Positions 8,005 through 15,075 of a stretch of 23,272 nucleotides of DNA are shown here, piece after piece. How positions within the stretch are numbered: the stretch's first letter is position 1; the number at the start of each line of letters is the position of its first letter. The notes beneath the pieces are model-generated. The model had not been told where the DNA came from. It worked only from the letters and a program-made list of their open reading frames with translations, and made no database searches. Made by a program: the position numbers and the translations under genes. This stretch comes from Limiplasma sp964416065 (GTDB lineage: Bacteria > Bacillota > Clostridia > Christensenellales > Aristaeellaceae), in contig CAYQCL010000035.1 in NCBI GenBank assembly GCA_964416065.1, positions 1-23,272 of the forward strand, written 5' to 3'.

Positions 8005-8328
8005 TCAGTCGGCGGTCACGACGACGCGCCAGCTGTAAGAAGCGTTTTCTTTGGTAAGCATGAAGGAATAGGTGATTTCGTCATTGCGGCCGGAAGCGGC
8101 TTTCCATTCCTTGCCGTTAAAATACTCCCAGCACAGGGTAAAGCTCGTTCCATCGAAGCCGCTGAGCTCCGCCTCCAGCTTTACGACATCGCCGATCGAA
8201 AAGCGGGTGCCGACGATGCGGATCGAAACGCTGCGCGCGGGCTTGGCGGTTGCTTTAGGTGCTTCCGTCGCTTCAGCCTCTTCCGTCGCGTCGGGTGCTT
8301 CCGTCGCGGCAGGATCTTCCGTTACCTC
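8005..8328 (-). pseudogene. C-terminal part of a secreted Ig-like protein, out of frame
   Basis: This 107-codon stretch continues the upstream secreted protein after a frame change in a run of five C (8329-8333). It lacks its own start codon and ribosome site. It begins with a hexapeptide repeat of the form ATEAPx (residues 3-32) and continues into about 75 residues resembling bacterial surface Ig-like modules: RFSIGDVVKLEAELSGF, a CWEYFNGKEW strand and YSWRVVVTAD at the end, followed by TGA. One extra C in the run would join it seamlessly to the N-terminal part, giving one protein of about 243 residues. Either the gene is broken or the base run is miscounted in the assembly. Confidence 0.72.
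8236..8325 (-). repeat. 18-bp tandem repeat coding for a six-residue unit
   Basis: TTCCGTCGC or a close variant recurs at 8263, 8281, 8299 and 8317 on the plus strand, exactly 18 bp apart. On the coding (minus) strand five units read VTEDPA, ATEAPD, ATEEAE, ATEAPK and ATAKPA. It is a low-complexity spacer between the signal/linker region and the Ig-like tail. The frameshift lies four bases beyond its upstream end. Confidence 0.8.
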
Positions 8329-8735
8329 GGGGGAGCCTCGGCGATCGGCTCCTGAGCGGGAATCTCGGTGGGATCAGGTGTTTCCTCAACGGGAGCGGAG
8401 GTAGATTCGCTGACGGCGGTGGGAGTCGGCGCCACGGTCTCATCGGATGCTTCCGTGACGGAAGCGGACTCGCTCACGGTGACGGAAGCCGATTCCACGG
8501 TCGTTGTCTTCACGTCGGTCTCCGTGGTCTCCACGGGCTTGGGAGTGGCAATAACATCAGCGGAGTTTTCCTGAGCGGCGGGCGTGCTCTTGACGGGTTC
8601 CGGCGTGCTTTCATTGACGACGATGGGCTCCATCCCATCAGCAACCTCTTCCGCCACCGCGCCAAAAGCAAGGCTCAGGGTTAATAACATGGCCACGATC
8701 ATCGTTACCATTTTCAAATTCTTTTTCATAATCAT
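8322..8735 (-). CDS. Secreted Thr/Ser/Pro/Glu-rich protein, N-terminal part ending at a frameshift
   Basis: A 137-residue product starting MIMKKNLKMVTMIVAML, a typical signal peptide (Lys-rich start, hydrophobic core, cleavage near AFGAVA/EE). A linker of Thr, Ser, Val, Glu and Pro follows, including ESASV twice within 12 residues. No lipobox Cys or LPxTG is seen, so it is probably released or loosely wall-attached. The frame hits TAA at 8322 just after APP, but coding continues in another frame (8005-8328). GGAAAGG lies six bases before the ATG at 8735; an ATG at 8729 is also possible. A TATACT -10 element lies about 45 bp upstream on the minus strand, without a convincing -35 box. I do not recognise a specific function. 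Confidence 0.72.
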   Translation of the reverse strand: MIMKKNLKMVTMIVAMLLTLSLAFGAVAEEVADGMEPIVVNESTPEPVKSTPAAQENSADVIATPKPVETTETDVKTTTVESASVTVSESASVTEASDETVAPTPTAVSESTSAPVEETPDPTEIPAQEPIAEAPPR

Positions 8736-8881
8736 CCATCATCCTTTCCTGCACCGCCGGAGCTTTTTCAGATCCTGAGGATAGTATAGTAGCGAACGGT
8801 TACATGACCTGCCACATTTGGGGCTTTTTTAAAGAATTTTTCCCCAAAACGTCTTTTTGCTTCTTCGTTTTTGATCTCGAT
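8736..8881. other. Divergent intergenic region with a 7-bp inverted repeat
   Basis: This is the first part of a 391-bp gap between the secreted-protein gene and the CorC-like gene. The only structure seen is TTTGGGG (8817-8823) and CCCCAAA (8842-8848) around an 18-nt AT-rich spacer. It could be an operator acting on either divergent promoter. No open frame with a ribosome site is present. Confidence 0.4.
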
Positions 8882-8910
8882 TTGACATTCGGCCGCACGT
8901 ATGGTACACT
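8882..8910 (+). promoter_or_regulatory. Vegetative promoter of the CorC-like gene
   Basis: A perfect TTGACA and a TACACT are separated by exactly 17 bp. Transcription should start near 8917, leaving a leader of about 210 nt before the ATG at 9127. Confidence 0.82.
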
Positions 8911-8916
8911 TGCTCC

Positions 8917-9108
8917 ATTCACAGATAAGGTATGAAGGAGTGTGATATCGCCGTGGACGGCGATCCGGCCCGAATGTTCCGTTTGATATGGCCTTGTGCC
9001 CCCGCGGAATATTCCGCTCACACCCCTGGAAGCGCGACGGCGTTTTGCCCCGCGCTTCTTGTCGTATTTGCCAAAGGCGGATATAGGTCGGCTTTGGCCG
9101 TTATTTAG
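8917..9108 (+). promoter_or_regulatory. Long structured 5' leader, candidate cis-regulatory RNA
   Basis: Four stems can be drawn by eye. ATCGCCG/CGGCGAT (8947-8964) has a TGGA loop. GCGGAATATTCCGC (9004-9017) is a palindrome flanked by TGTG (8995-8998) and CACA (9019-9022). GAAGCGCG/CGCGCTTC (9029-9058) encloses a small GGC/GCC stem. GCCAAAG/CTTTGGC (9070-9098) ends 10 bp before the AAGGAGG site. TTCCG at 8977-8981 could also pair with CGGAA at 9005-9009, so alternative folds are possible. The downstream gene belongs to a family tied to magnesium transport. I do not see the conserved GGUGAGGC-type core of the M-box or the yybP-ykoY core. Class unknown. Confidence 0.6.
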
Positions 9109-9126
9109 AAGGAGGAATTCCCAGGC

Positions 9127-10377
9127 ATGCAGGATGTCCCTTTACAGGTTCTTTCAATGGTCGTGCTCATCATGCTGTCCGCGTTTTTTTCGGCTACGGA
9201 GACCGCGTTTTCGTCTTTGAATCGAACGAGGCTGAAAAGCATGGCGGATCGCGGCAAAAAACGAGCGGCGGCTACGCTTGCGCTTTCCGAACGCTATGAC
9301 GAGCTTCTTTCCACGATATTGATTGGAAATAACATCGTCAACATTGCGCTGGCCTCTATTGGTACCATTGTGTTTGTGGGCTGGATCGGCTCGGCGGGCG
9401 TGAGCGTCTCCACCGCCGTCATTACTGTGGTTGTGCTGATCTTTGGCGAGATATCCCCCAAAAGCTTGGCCAAGGAAGCGCCGGAACGCTTCGCGATGGC
9501 CGTCACGCCGGTCATCGCTGCGCTGATGGTGTTGCTCAAGCCTGTCAATTGGTTGTTTTCCAGATGGAAGAAATTTTTAAGGAAGGTTTTCAGCGTCAGG
9601 GACGACCGCTCGCTTACGCAGGATGAGCTGCTGACCTTGGTGGAGGAGGTCGAGCAGGAGGGCGGCATGAATGCCGATGAAAGCGAGCTGCTCAAGAGCG
9701 CGATCGAATTTCACGACCTCGATGTCAGCGATATCCTCACGCCGCGTGTGCGGGTGGACGGCGTGCCGTTGGAGAGCACGGTCAAGGAAACGGCGGATCA
9801 GTTTGAGCAGTCTGGCTACTCACGGCTGCCGGTGTATGAAGAAACGCTGGATCATATCGTGGGCGTTATTCATCAGAAGGATTTCTATGGCAGGGTGCGT
9901 AAGGGAGGCGACTTCTCGATGGCCGAGATTATGAAAAAGCCCGTCTATGTGCCCCAAGGAGCTAAAATCAGTGATACGCTGAGACTTTTGCAGCGTACGC
10001 AGTCTCAGATGGCCGTCGTGGCAGATGAGTACGGCGGCACGGTCGGTATTCTTACCATGGAGGATATCCTTGAAGAGCTGGTAGGGGAAATCTGGGACGA
10101 GCACGATGAGGTGGAGGAGCCATTCCGCTTTTTTGACGAAAACACATGCAGGGCGCTTGGCTCCGCCGATCCCGAGGAACTGTTTGAGAGGCTCGGCATC
10201 GCCGCCGAGACGGAGGCCAGCACCGTCGGGGGCTGGGTGATGGAAATGACCGAGCGGGTTCCCAAGGCGGGGGACGGCTTCGACTGCGACGGCTGGCATG
10301 CGACCGTGCTGAAGACCGATGGACGGCATGTACAGGAGATCGAGCTACAAAGGAAGGCTGACGCGCCGGCAATGTAA
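9127..10377 (+). CDS. CNNM/CorC-type membrane protein with CBS pair (hemolysin-family annotation)
   Basis: A 416-residue integral membrane protein of the CNNM (DUF21)-CBS-CorC_HlyC family, implicated in Mg2+ and other divalent-cation efflux or homeostasis and often annotated as hemolysin. The CNNM domain covers about residues 1-145 with the family motifs SAFFSATETAFSSLNRTRL, IGNNIVNIALASI and FGEISPKSLAKEAP. Two CBS repeats follow (about 195-320; DILTPRVRVDGVP, SRLPVYEETLDHIVGVIH, VVADEYGGTVGILTMEDILEE in pieces). The C-terminal CorC_HlyC transporter-associated domain spans about 330-410. CBS pairs in this family bind ATP-Mg. AAGGAGG lies 11 bp before the ATG. The structured leader suggests ligand- or ion-dependent control. 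argH follows 65 bp later. Confidence 0.93.
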   Translation: MQDVPLQVLSMVVLIMLSAFFSATETAFSSLNRTRLKSMADRGKKRAAATLALSERYDELLSTILIGNNIVNIALASIGTIVFVGWIGSAGVSVSTAVITVVVLIFGEISPKSLAKEAPERFAMAVTPVIAALMVLLKPVNWLFSRWKKFLRKVFSVRDDRSLTQDELLTLVEEVEQEGGMNADESELLKSAIEFHDLDVSDILTPRVRVDGVPLESTVKETADQFEQSGYSRLPVYEETLDHIVGVIHQKDFYGRVRKGGDFSMAEIMKKPVYVPQGAKISDTLRLLQRTQSQMAVVADEYGGTVGILTMEDILEELVGEIWDEHDEVEEPFRFFDENTCRALGSADPEELFERLGIAAETEASTVGGWVMEMTERVPKAGDGFDCDGWHATVLKTDGRHVQEIELQRKADAPAM

Positions 10378-10402
10378 CCGTCTTGTAATGCAAAAAGATA
10401 AG

Positions 10403-10424
10403 AAAAAATCCGCGCTGCGCGCGG
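10403..10424 (-). terminator. GC hairpin with terminator shape on the minus strand
   Basis: CCGCGC and GCGCGG form a 6-bp stem with a 3-nt loop (10410-10424), next to A6 (10403-10408). Read on the minus strand it is followed by a T-run, so it looks like an intrinsic terminator against antisense transcription. On the plus strand it lacks a T-run and sits just before the argH ribosome site. Confidence 0.4.
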
Positions 10425-10442
10425 AGGAACAGGAAGGATCAT

Positions 10443-11834
10443 ATGGCAAAGCTTTGGGATGGACGCTTTGAAAAGCCCACGGATACCTTGATGGACGATT
10501 TTCAGGCCTCCCTTTCATTTGATCAGAGGCTGATCGAATGCGATATCACCGGCTCCATCGCCCACGCGACGATGCTGGGCGAGCAGGGGATCATTCCAAG
10601 GGAGGACGCTGAGCGTATCGTCACGGGGCTTGAGGAGATTCTCAAAGAGTACCGCGCGGGTACGCTTGAGATCGACAAGACGGCTGAGGATGTGCATATG
10701 TTCGTCGAGGCGCTTTTGACTGAGCGTATCGGCGAGGCGGGGAAGCGGCTTCACACCGGCCGAAGCCGCAACGATCAGGTCGCTCTTGACATGCGTATGT
10801 ACGCGCGTATGGCGTGCGGGCATGAGCGCGAACTGCTTCTGAAGCTGATCGAGCTGCTTACGGAGCTTGCCCAAAAGCACACGGAAAGCATCATGGCGGG
10901 CTATACCCATTTGCAAAAGGCGCAGCCCGTGACGCTGGGCTTCCATCTGATGGCTTACGCGCAGATGTTTATGCGCGATGTTGTGCGCTTCGAGCACGCC
11001 TATGAGGAGGCGGACGTGATGCCGCTGGGCTCCGGCGCGCTTGCCGCAACGACCTACCCGCTCAACCGCGAGCGGGTATGCGAGCTGCTGGGCTTTTCCC
11101 GCATAACGGATAACGCGCTGGACGGCGTGAGCGACCGCGACTTTCTTCTTTCCTTTCTTTCGACCGCGAGCATTTGCATGATGCATTTGAGCCGCTTCTG
11201 CGAGGAGCTGATCCTCTGGAGCACCAACGAGTTTGGCACCGCCGTGATGGACGACGGCTTTTCGACCGGCTCCAGCATCATGCCTCAGAAGAAGAACCCT
11301 GACGCCTGCGAGCTGACGCGCGGGAAGACGGGCCGCGTCTATGGTGACCTGATGGGGCTTTTGACCGTCATGAAGGGTCTGCCGCTGGCCTATAATAAGG
11401 ATTTGCAGGAAGACAAGGAAGGCTTCTTCGACGCCTATGATACGTTGACAAAGTGTCTGCGCACCTTCACGGAAATGCTCAGAACCACGACCTTCCGCAC
11501 CGAGGAGATGTATAGAAGCGCCGGCCTCGGCTTCACCAACGCCACTGATCTGGCGGATTATCTCGTCACAAAGGGCGTTCCCTTCAGGGATGCGCATCAT
11601 GTAAGCGGCATGCTGGTGGGAAAATGCGTGCGTGAAAACCGTGCGTTGACGGAGCTGAGCCTGGACGAGCTTCGGCAGGCGCATCCCGCCTTTGATGAGG
11701 ACGTGTATGAGGCCATTTCACTAGAGACATGCGTCAGAAGGCGGAGGATTCGCGGCGGCCCCGCGCCCGAGGCGGTCAAGGACAGCATCGAGCGCATGAA
11801 CGCCTGGCTTCAAACGGCCAGGAAAAAGGCATGA
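10443..11834 (+). CDS. argH: Argininosuccinate lyase
   Basis: Cleaves argininosuccinate to arginine and fumarate, the last step of arginine synthesis, in the cytoplasm as a tetramer. The 463-residue length is standard. It starts with LWDGRFEKPTDTLMDDFQASLSFDQRL and has EDVHMFVEALLTERIG and HTGRSRNDQVALDMRM. The fumarase/aspartase superfamily signature GSSIMPQKKNPD holds the catalytic-loop Ser. TATYPLNR-like and QEDKEGFFDAYDT segments also match. AGGAAGG precedes the ATG at 10443. argG is not next to it, so the rest of the pathway must be elsewhere. The stop overlaps the acyltransferase ATG (ATGA), so both are coupled, although no pathway link is evident. Confidence 0.96.
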   Translation: MAKLWDGRFEKPTDTLMDDFQASLSFDQRLIECDITGSIAHATMLGEQGIIPREDAERIVTGLEEILKEYRAGTLEIDKTAEDVHMFVEALLTERIGEAGKRLHTGRSRNDQVALDMRMYARMACGHERELLLKLIELLTELAQKHTESIMAGYTHLQKAQPVTLGFHLMAYAQMFMRDVVRFEHAYEEADVMPLGSGALAATTYPLNRERVCELLGFSRITDNALDGVSDRDFLLSFLSTASICMMHLSRFCEELILWSTNEFGTAVMDDGFSTGSSIMPQKKNPDACELTRGKTGRVYGDLMGLLTVMKGLPLAYNKDLQEDKEGFFDAYDTLTKCLRTFTEMLRTTTFRTEEMYRSAGLGFTNATDLADYLVTKGVPFRDAHHVSGMLVGKCVRENRALTELSLDELRQAHPAFDEDVYEAISLETCVRRRRIRGGPAPEAVKDSIERMNAWLQTARKKA

Positions 11835-12892
11835 CGGGCCGTACAAAGGAGCGCGAGGCCTGGATCGACCTGTTGCGCATCCTTGCCGCGTTTTTCGTGA
11901 TTGTCAATCACACCAACAGCGATGTCTTTCGAATGTCTGATCCGGCGCATGGGACGTGGTGGTTCTCCATGCTATGGTATTATTTGAGCAAGCTGGCGGT
12001 TCCGCTGTTTGTCATGGCGTCTGGCGCATGCCTCCTGAACAGGCTGGATGGCTACCGCAGGGTGCTTCGCCGCATCCTGCGCGTTCTGGGGGCGCTTGTG
12101 GTCTTTTCTTACGGCTATTTCCTTCATGACGCGTGGGTAAACTACGGTCTGTGGCCACGAATGGTTGATTTCGGCGCATTCTTCAGACTGGTGTGGACGC
12201 AGAAAATCACGGATTCGTTCTGGTATCTTTACTTTTATCTTGGCTTGATGGCAATGTTGCCGTTTTTGCAGCGCATGGCGGCTAACATGCGTGGTCGCGA
12301 CCTGGGCTGCTTCATCGGTCTGTGCTTCGGCTTTGGAGCACTTTGGCCGCTGATTGTGCATTATGTGCCTGAAGCCGCGTTGCCAGGCTATCTCGACCTT
12401 CCGCTGTTCACCGGCTATCTGGGGCTGTTTTTTGCGGGTCATTGGATCCGAAGCGCCTATCGTCCCACAAGGAGGCGCGCGGCATGCGCGCTGGGTGCCC
12501 TTCTGATTTCACTGGCGGCAAGCGTGCTCCTGACGCGTCTGGAGTTTGATCGTGTAGCAGCGGGCGCAAAGTACTGGTTCATGGACGACCGCATGCGGCC
12601 GTCGATCTTCACGATCGCCGGCGCGGTCTGTGCGCTGATGCTGCTCAAGGGTCTGCCGCCGTTCTCCCAGAGGGCGCGGCGCGTGCTTGGCGAGCTGGGA
12701 GGTTGCGCGTTTGGCATCTATCTTTTGCAGGATTGGCTCATCGCCCAGAGCAAAGCGCGGCTGTTTTTGCCGATGGCGGGAGCGATGCCCGCCTTCGCGG
12801 CTGTCGTTCTTTGGGAAATCGTGGTGTTTATCATCGCTCTTGTGATTGCCTGGCTGCTGCGGCGGGTTCCGCTGCTGCGCAGGGTGTTATAG
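11831..12892 (+). CDS. Acyltransferase-3 family membrane protein
   Basis: A 353-residue protein with about ten hydrophobic segments, typical of the Acyl_transf_3 family (OafA/WecH type), which O-acetylates or O-acylates cell-surface sugars at the membrane. The N-terminus EAWIDLLRILAAFFVIVNHTNSD has the family DxLR and the conserved helix-1 His (His27). WWFSMLWYYLSKLAVPLFVMASG and the C-terminal GGCAFGIYLLQDWL also match the family pattern. I chose the ATG at 11831 because it overlaps the argH stop and begins just before the conserved N-terminus; the open frame extends upstream inside argH without support. The acceptor is unknown. Confidence 0.87.
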   Translation: MTGRTKEREAWIDLLRILAAFFVIVNHTNSDVFRMSDPAHGTWWFSMLWYYLSKLAVPLFVMASGACLLNRLDGYRRVLRRILRVLGALVVFSYGYFLHDAWVNYGLWPRMVDFGAFFRLVWTQKITDSFWYLYFYLGLMAMLPFLQRMAANMRGRDLGCFIGLCFGFGALWPLIVHYVPEAALPGYLDLPLFTGYLGLFFAGHWIRSAYRPTRRRAACALGALLISLAASVLLTRLEFDRVAAGAKYWFMDDRMRPSIFTIAGAVCALMLLKGLPPFSQRARRVLGELGGCAFGIYLLQDWLIAQSKARLFLPMAGAMPAFAAVVLWEIVVFIIALVIAWLLRRVPLLRRVL

Positions 12893-12923
12893 TGTTTTGA
12901 ACGAAAAAAGGGGGAGATTTCTG

Positions 12924-13421
12924 ATGGAGTTGGATCTGTCAAAGGCGTTTTTACAGCCCGCGACACCGTTTCCCTTTGAGACGGAGGTCACGCTTGAAAA
13001 GCAGGACGTCAACGGCGAGACGGTCGCGTTCGATCCCGTGCGTCTCAAGGGAACCTATTTCGTGGTGGATGATACCGTTCGCGTCGAGGGAGAGCTTCAT
13101 ACCGTCGCGCACGCGACCTGCGCGCTGTGCCTGGGCCCCGCAGACGCTGAGGTGAGCGTCGCGTTTGACGAGACGTTTCGCAAGGACGCGAACGAGATCG
13201 AGGACGAGTGTTTTCTCTATGAGGGCAAGTTGCTGCCGCTGGATCATATGACGCTGACGTTGGTCATGCTCAACCTGCCCATGCGATTCATATGCAGAGA
13301 GAGCTGCGCGGGGACATCCGAGTGGCAGGCGTGGCGCAACGACGTATCCGAGGAGGGCGGAGAAAACGTATATCAGCCCTTTGCCGGACTGGAAGATCTG
13401 TTGAGGGAGAAGAAGCGTTGA
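12924..13421 (+). CDS. DUF177 (YceD/YlbN) family protein
   Basis: A 165-residue soluble protein of the DUF177 family, which is linked to 23S rRNA accumulation in plants and bacteria and is normally encoded just before rpmF (ribosomal protein L32). Family features seen are the LKGTYFVVDDTVRVEGELHT strand region, the CALC pair (Cys66, 69) and the later CRESCAG (Cys124, 128), which could together bind a metal. The C-terminus AGLEDLL fits the usual end of the family. The ATG at 12924 is preceded by AAGGGGGAG; the frame is open further upstream but without support. rpmF does not follow: the next 360 bp hold no such gene. It is 31 bp after the acyltransferase and probably in its operon. Confidence 0.88.
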   Translation: MELDLSKAFLQPATPFPFETEVTLEKQDVNGETVAFDPVRLKGTYFVVDDTVRVEGELHTVAHATCALCLGPADAEVSVAFDETFRKDANEIEDECFLYEGKLLPLDHMTLTLVMLNLPMRFICRESCAGTSEWQAWRNDVSEEGGENVYQPFAGLEDLLREKKR

Positions 13422-13450
13422 AGCATTGCCTTCGGGAACGGTAGATGAAT

Positions 13451-13479
13451 GGGGAGCGGCGCGTTCATCGCGCCGCCCC
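13451..13479 (+). terminator. Strong GC hairpin after the DUF177 gene, no T-run
   Basis: GCGGCGCG and CGCGCCGC form an 8-bp stem around TTCAT, extended by GGGG and CCC across a one-base bulge. It begins 30 bp after the stop. Lacking a T-run, it may be an mRNA 3' stabiliser rather than a true terminator. Confidence 0.4.
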
Positions 13480-13533
13480 AGGGTATCGACAAAGTGCGAG
13501 GTGCAGGGGACTTAGACTGCAACCTCAATCGTC

Positions 13534-13560
13534 GTGGAGGGCACCAGCCATGCCCTCCAC
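13534..13560 (+). terminator. 10-bp stem hairpin followed by a short T-run
   Basis: GTGGAGGGCA and TGCCCTCCAC form a perfect stem around a 7-nt loop. TCATTTTGG follows, a weak T-run. It could be a secondary terminator for the argH operon or part of the intergenic repeat block. Confidence 0.4.
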
Positions 13561-13680
13561 TCATTTTGGTTGATATCCTTCGGGTCGCTTTGGGCTTCGC
13601 CCAATGGCCCACAGGGCGGAGGGCCGACGGGGCCTGTTGCAGAAACGGCTTTGAACGAACAGTTTTCGTGCAGCCACAAC

Positions 13681-13721
13681 AAAAAATCCGCTTTCAAGCG
13701 TTGTCTAAAAGCGGATTTTTT
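13681..13721. terminator. Bidirectional intrinsic terminator
   Basis: AAAAAATCCGCTTT and AAAGCGGATTTTTT form a perfect 14-bp stem around a 13-nt loop, with A6 on one flank and T6 on the other. It can end transcription from both sides. It sits between the DUF177 gene (plus) and the PRPP-synthetase-like gene (minus), which converge here. Confidence 0.9.
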
Positions 13722-13781
13722 GTTGCATATTTTTTGGGGAGGGGCTTTTTGCAACACCCCGTTTGTAATATTCCGATGAAA

Positions 13782-14996
13782 TTATACGAGCCGGAAACCA
13801 CTTTCAGCCTGCTGCTCATGATAGCGTCCGATCAGCGCCTTGATGCGGTCGTAGGGATTGAGCAGGCCGCTGAGACTGCGGTCGTGGTTGAGGCTGGCGA
13901 TAATATAGGAGATGTATTTGCTCATGTCCGCCTCAATGAACCAATCGCGGGCTTGAAGCTCCGGCGTGCGATAGGTGAGATTGGTGGAGATGATGCGGCT
14001 GAGCGTGCCTTCCTCGTAGGCACGGTCAAAGGCGGCAAGGCCGTTGGTGAAAAGGGCGAAAGTCGCGGAGGCGAAGATGCGGCTGGCCTTGCGCTTTTTC
14101 AGCTCTCGGGCCAGGTCAAGGATGCTCTCGCCGGAGGAAAGAATGTCATCGGAGACAAACACGTCCTTGCCCTCCACGGAATCGCCCAGGTATTCGTGCG
14201 CGATGATGGGGTTGCGGCCGTTGACGACGGTGGTGTAGTCGCGGCGCTTATAGAACATGCCCATATCAATGCCAAGGACGGAGCTATAGAATATATTGCG
14301 GTCGAGCGCGCCTTCATCGGGGCTGACGATCATCATGTGATCACGGTCGATCTGTAAATCGCGCTCCTTGCGGAAAAGCGCCTTCAGAATCTGATAGCTG
14401 GGACGCACGCTATCAAAGCCAATCAGCGGGATCGCGTTCTGTACACGCGGATCATGCGCGTCAAAGGTGATGATGTTGCTGACGCCCATTTGCTCAAGCT
14501 CCTGAAGCGCCATGGCGCAGTCAAGGCTTTCGCGGCTGTTGCGGCGGTGCTGCCGACCCTCATAGAGCATCGGCATGATGATGTTGATGCGCTTTGCGCG
14601 ACCGCCGATGGCGGCAATGATGCGTTTGAGATCCTGGAAATGGTCGTCCGGCGACATGGGCACCTCGCGGCCATACATTTTATAGGTGACGTTGTAAGCG
14701 CCGATATCGCTCAGAATATAGATGTCATAGCCGCGAACGCTGCTTTTGAGCATCCCCTTGCCCTCGCCGGTGCCAAAGCGGGGACAGTACGCGTCGATCA
14801 GGAAGTCGCTTCGGTTCGCGCCCATCAGGGAAAACAGGGGCGTATCCTCCAGCGCTTCTTGATGCTCATGCCATTTCATCAGCCATTCGTTGATCTTCTG
14901 ACCGAGCTCCTCACAGCCCGGCATCGCGATCAGTCCAAGCGGCGCATAGGGTACGGTGAGAAGGTCGTTATTCCAGGTGCTTACAAAGTCCGTCAC
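13782..14996 (-). CDS. Ribose-phosphate pyrophosphokinase (PRPP synthetase) family protein, long divergent form
   Basis: Likely makes PRPP from ribose 5-phosphate and ATP for nucleotide, His and Trp synthesis. It has the two phosphoribosyltransferase-like halves of the family. The catalytic flexible loop reads RQHRRNSRESL (family RQDRKxxxREP, about residues 148-158). The metal-site His is in ITFDAHD, and VSPDEGALDRN matches VSPDxGGxxR. The PRPP loop is VSDDILSSGES rather than VDDMIDTAGT. At 404 residues it is longer than the usual 310-320, with an extra segment about residues 50-90. The frame opens at ATG 15002, but AAAGGAG lies one base before it and seven before the GTG at 14996, so I prefer the GTG. 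It may be a second, specialised paralogue. Confidence 0.82.
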   Translation of the reverse strand: MTDFVSTWNNDLLTVPYAPLGLIAMPGCEELGQKINEWLMKWHEHQEALEDTPLFSLMGANRSDFLIDAYCPRFGTGEGKGMLKSSVRGYDIYILSDIGAYNVTYKMYGREVPMSPDDHFQDLKRIIAAIGGRAKRINIIMPMLYEGRQHRRNSRESLDCAMALQELEQMGVSNIITFDAHDPRVQNAIPLIGFDSVRPSYQILKALFRKERDLQIDRDHMMIVSPDEGALDRNIFYSSVLGIDMGMFYKRRDYTTVVNGRNPIIAHEYLGDSVEGKDVFVSDDILSSGESILDLARELKKRKASRIFASATFALFTNGLAAFDRAYEEGTLSRIISTNLTYRTPELQARDWFIEADMSKYISYIIASLNHDRSLSGLLNPYDRIKALIGRYHEQQAESGFRLV

Positions 14997-15041
14997 AAGC
15001 ATGCTCCTTTACGAGTCGCAGGTTTATTCAGAGACTTTATT

Positions 15042-15070
15042 AGTATACCTCAAATTGATGAATATGAAAA
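15042..15070 (-). promoter_or_regulatory. Promoter of the PRPP-synthetase-like gene
   Basis: On the minus strand TTTTCA and a consensus-like TATACT are separated by 17 bp, 45 bp upstream of the GTG start. Confidence 0.55.
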
Positions 15071-15075
15071 GGCGG

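Larger units (their letters stand above)
13422..13781. other. Hairpin-rich intergenic block between convergent genes
   Basis: A 360-bp gap with no credible gene, although frames are open on both strands. It contains at least five inverted repeats: GCGGCGCG/CGCGCCGC (13456-13476), GTGGAGGGCA/TGCCCTCCAC (13534-13560), TTGGGC/GCCCAA around a TTC loop near 13590-13605, a 14-bp terminator stem (13681-13721) and TGTTGCA/TGCAACA (13721-13756). TGTTGCA also occurs at 13635. The density of palindromes suggests either a dispersed intergenic repeat or a small structured RNA. I cannot place it in a known RNA class. Confidence 0.5.

Noticed and set aside
8322..8333. Programmed -1 frameshifting at the C5 run
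   Set aside because: The sequence TCCCCCG does not give the usual X XXY YYZ re-pairing, and no strong hairpin is seen at the right distance downstream; mutation or an assembly slip is simpler.
8932..9108. A 58-codon frame in the leader of the CorC-like gene, as a possible small gene
   Set aside because: It has only a weak AAGG three bases before the ATG, no recognisable protein pattern, and its bases are explained by hairpins.
8917..9108. M-box (Mg2+) or yybP-ykoY (Mn2+) riboswitch
   Set aside because: Tempting because of the CNNM gene, but I could not find the conserved cores of either class; a covariance search would decide.
10515..11684. 389-codon minus-strand frame opposite argH
   Set aside because: Mirror of a clear argH gene; no ribosome site and His/Gln/Arg-rich composition typical of antisense frames.
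13512..13779. About 80-codon frames on both strands in the gap after the DUF177 gene
   Set aside because: Both lack ribosome sites, run through terminator and hairpin stems, and look like chance translations of palindromic DNA.
13422..13781. rpmF (ribosomal protein L32) after DUF177
   Set aside because: No frame with the L32 N-terminus or its Cys pairs is present on either strand.
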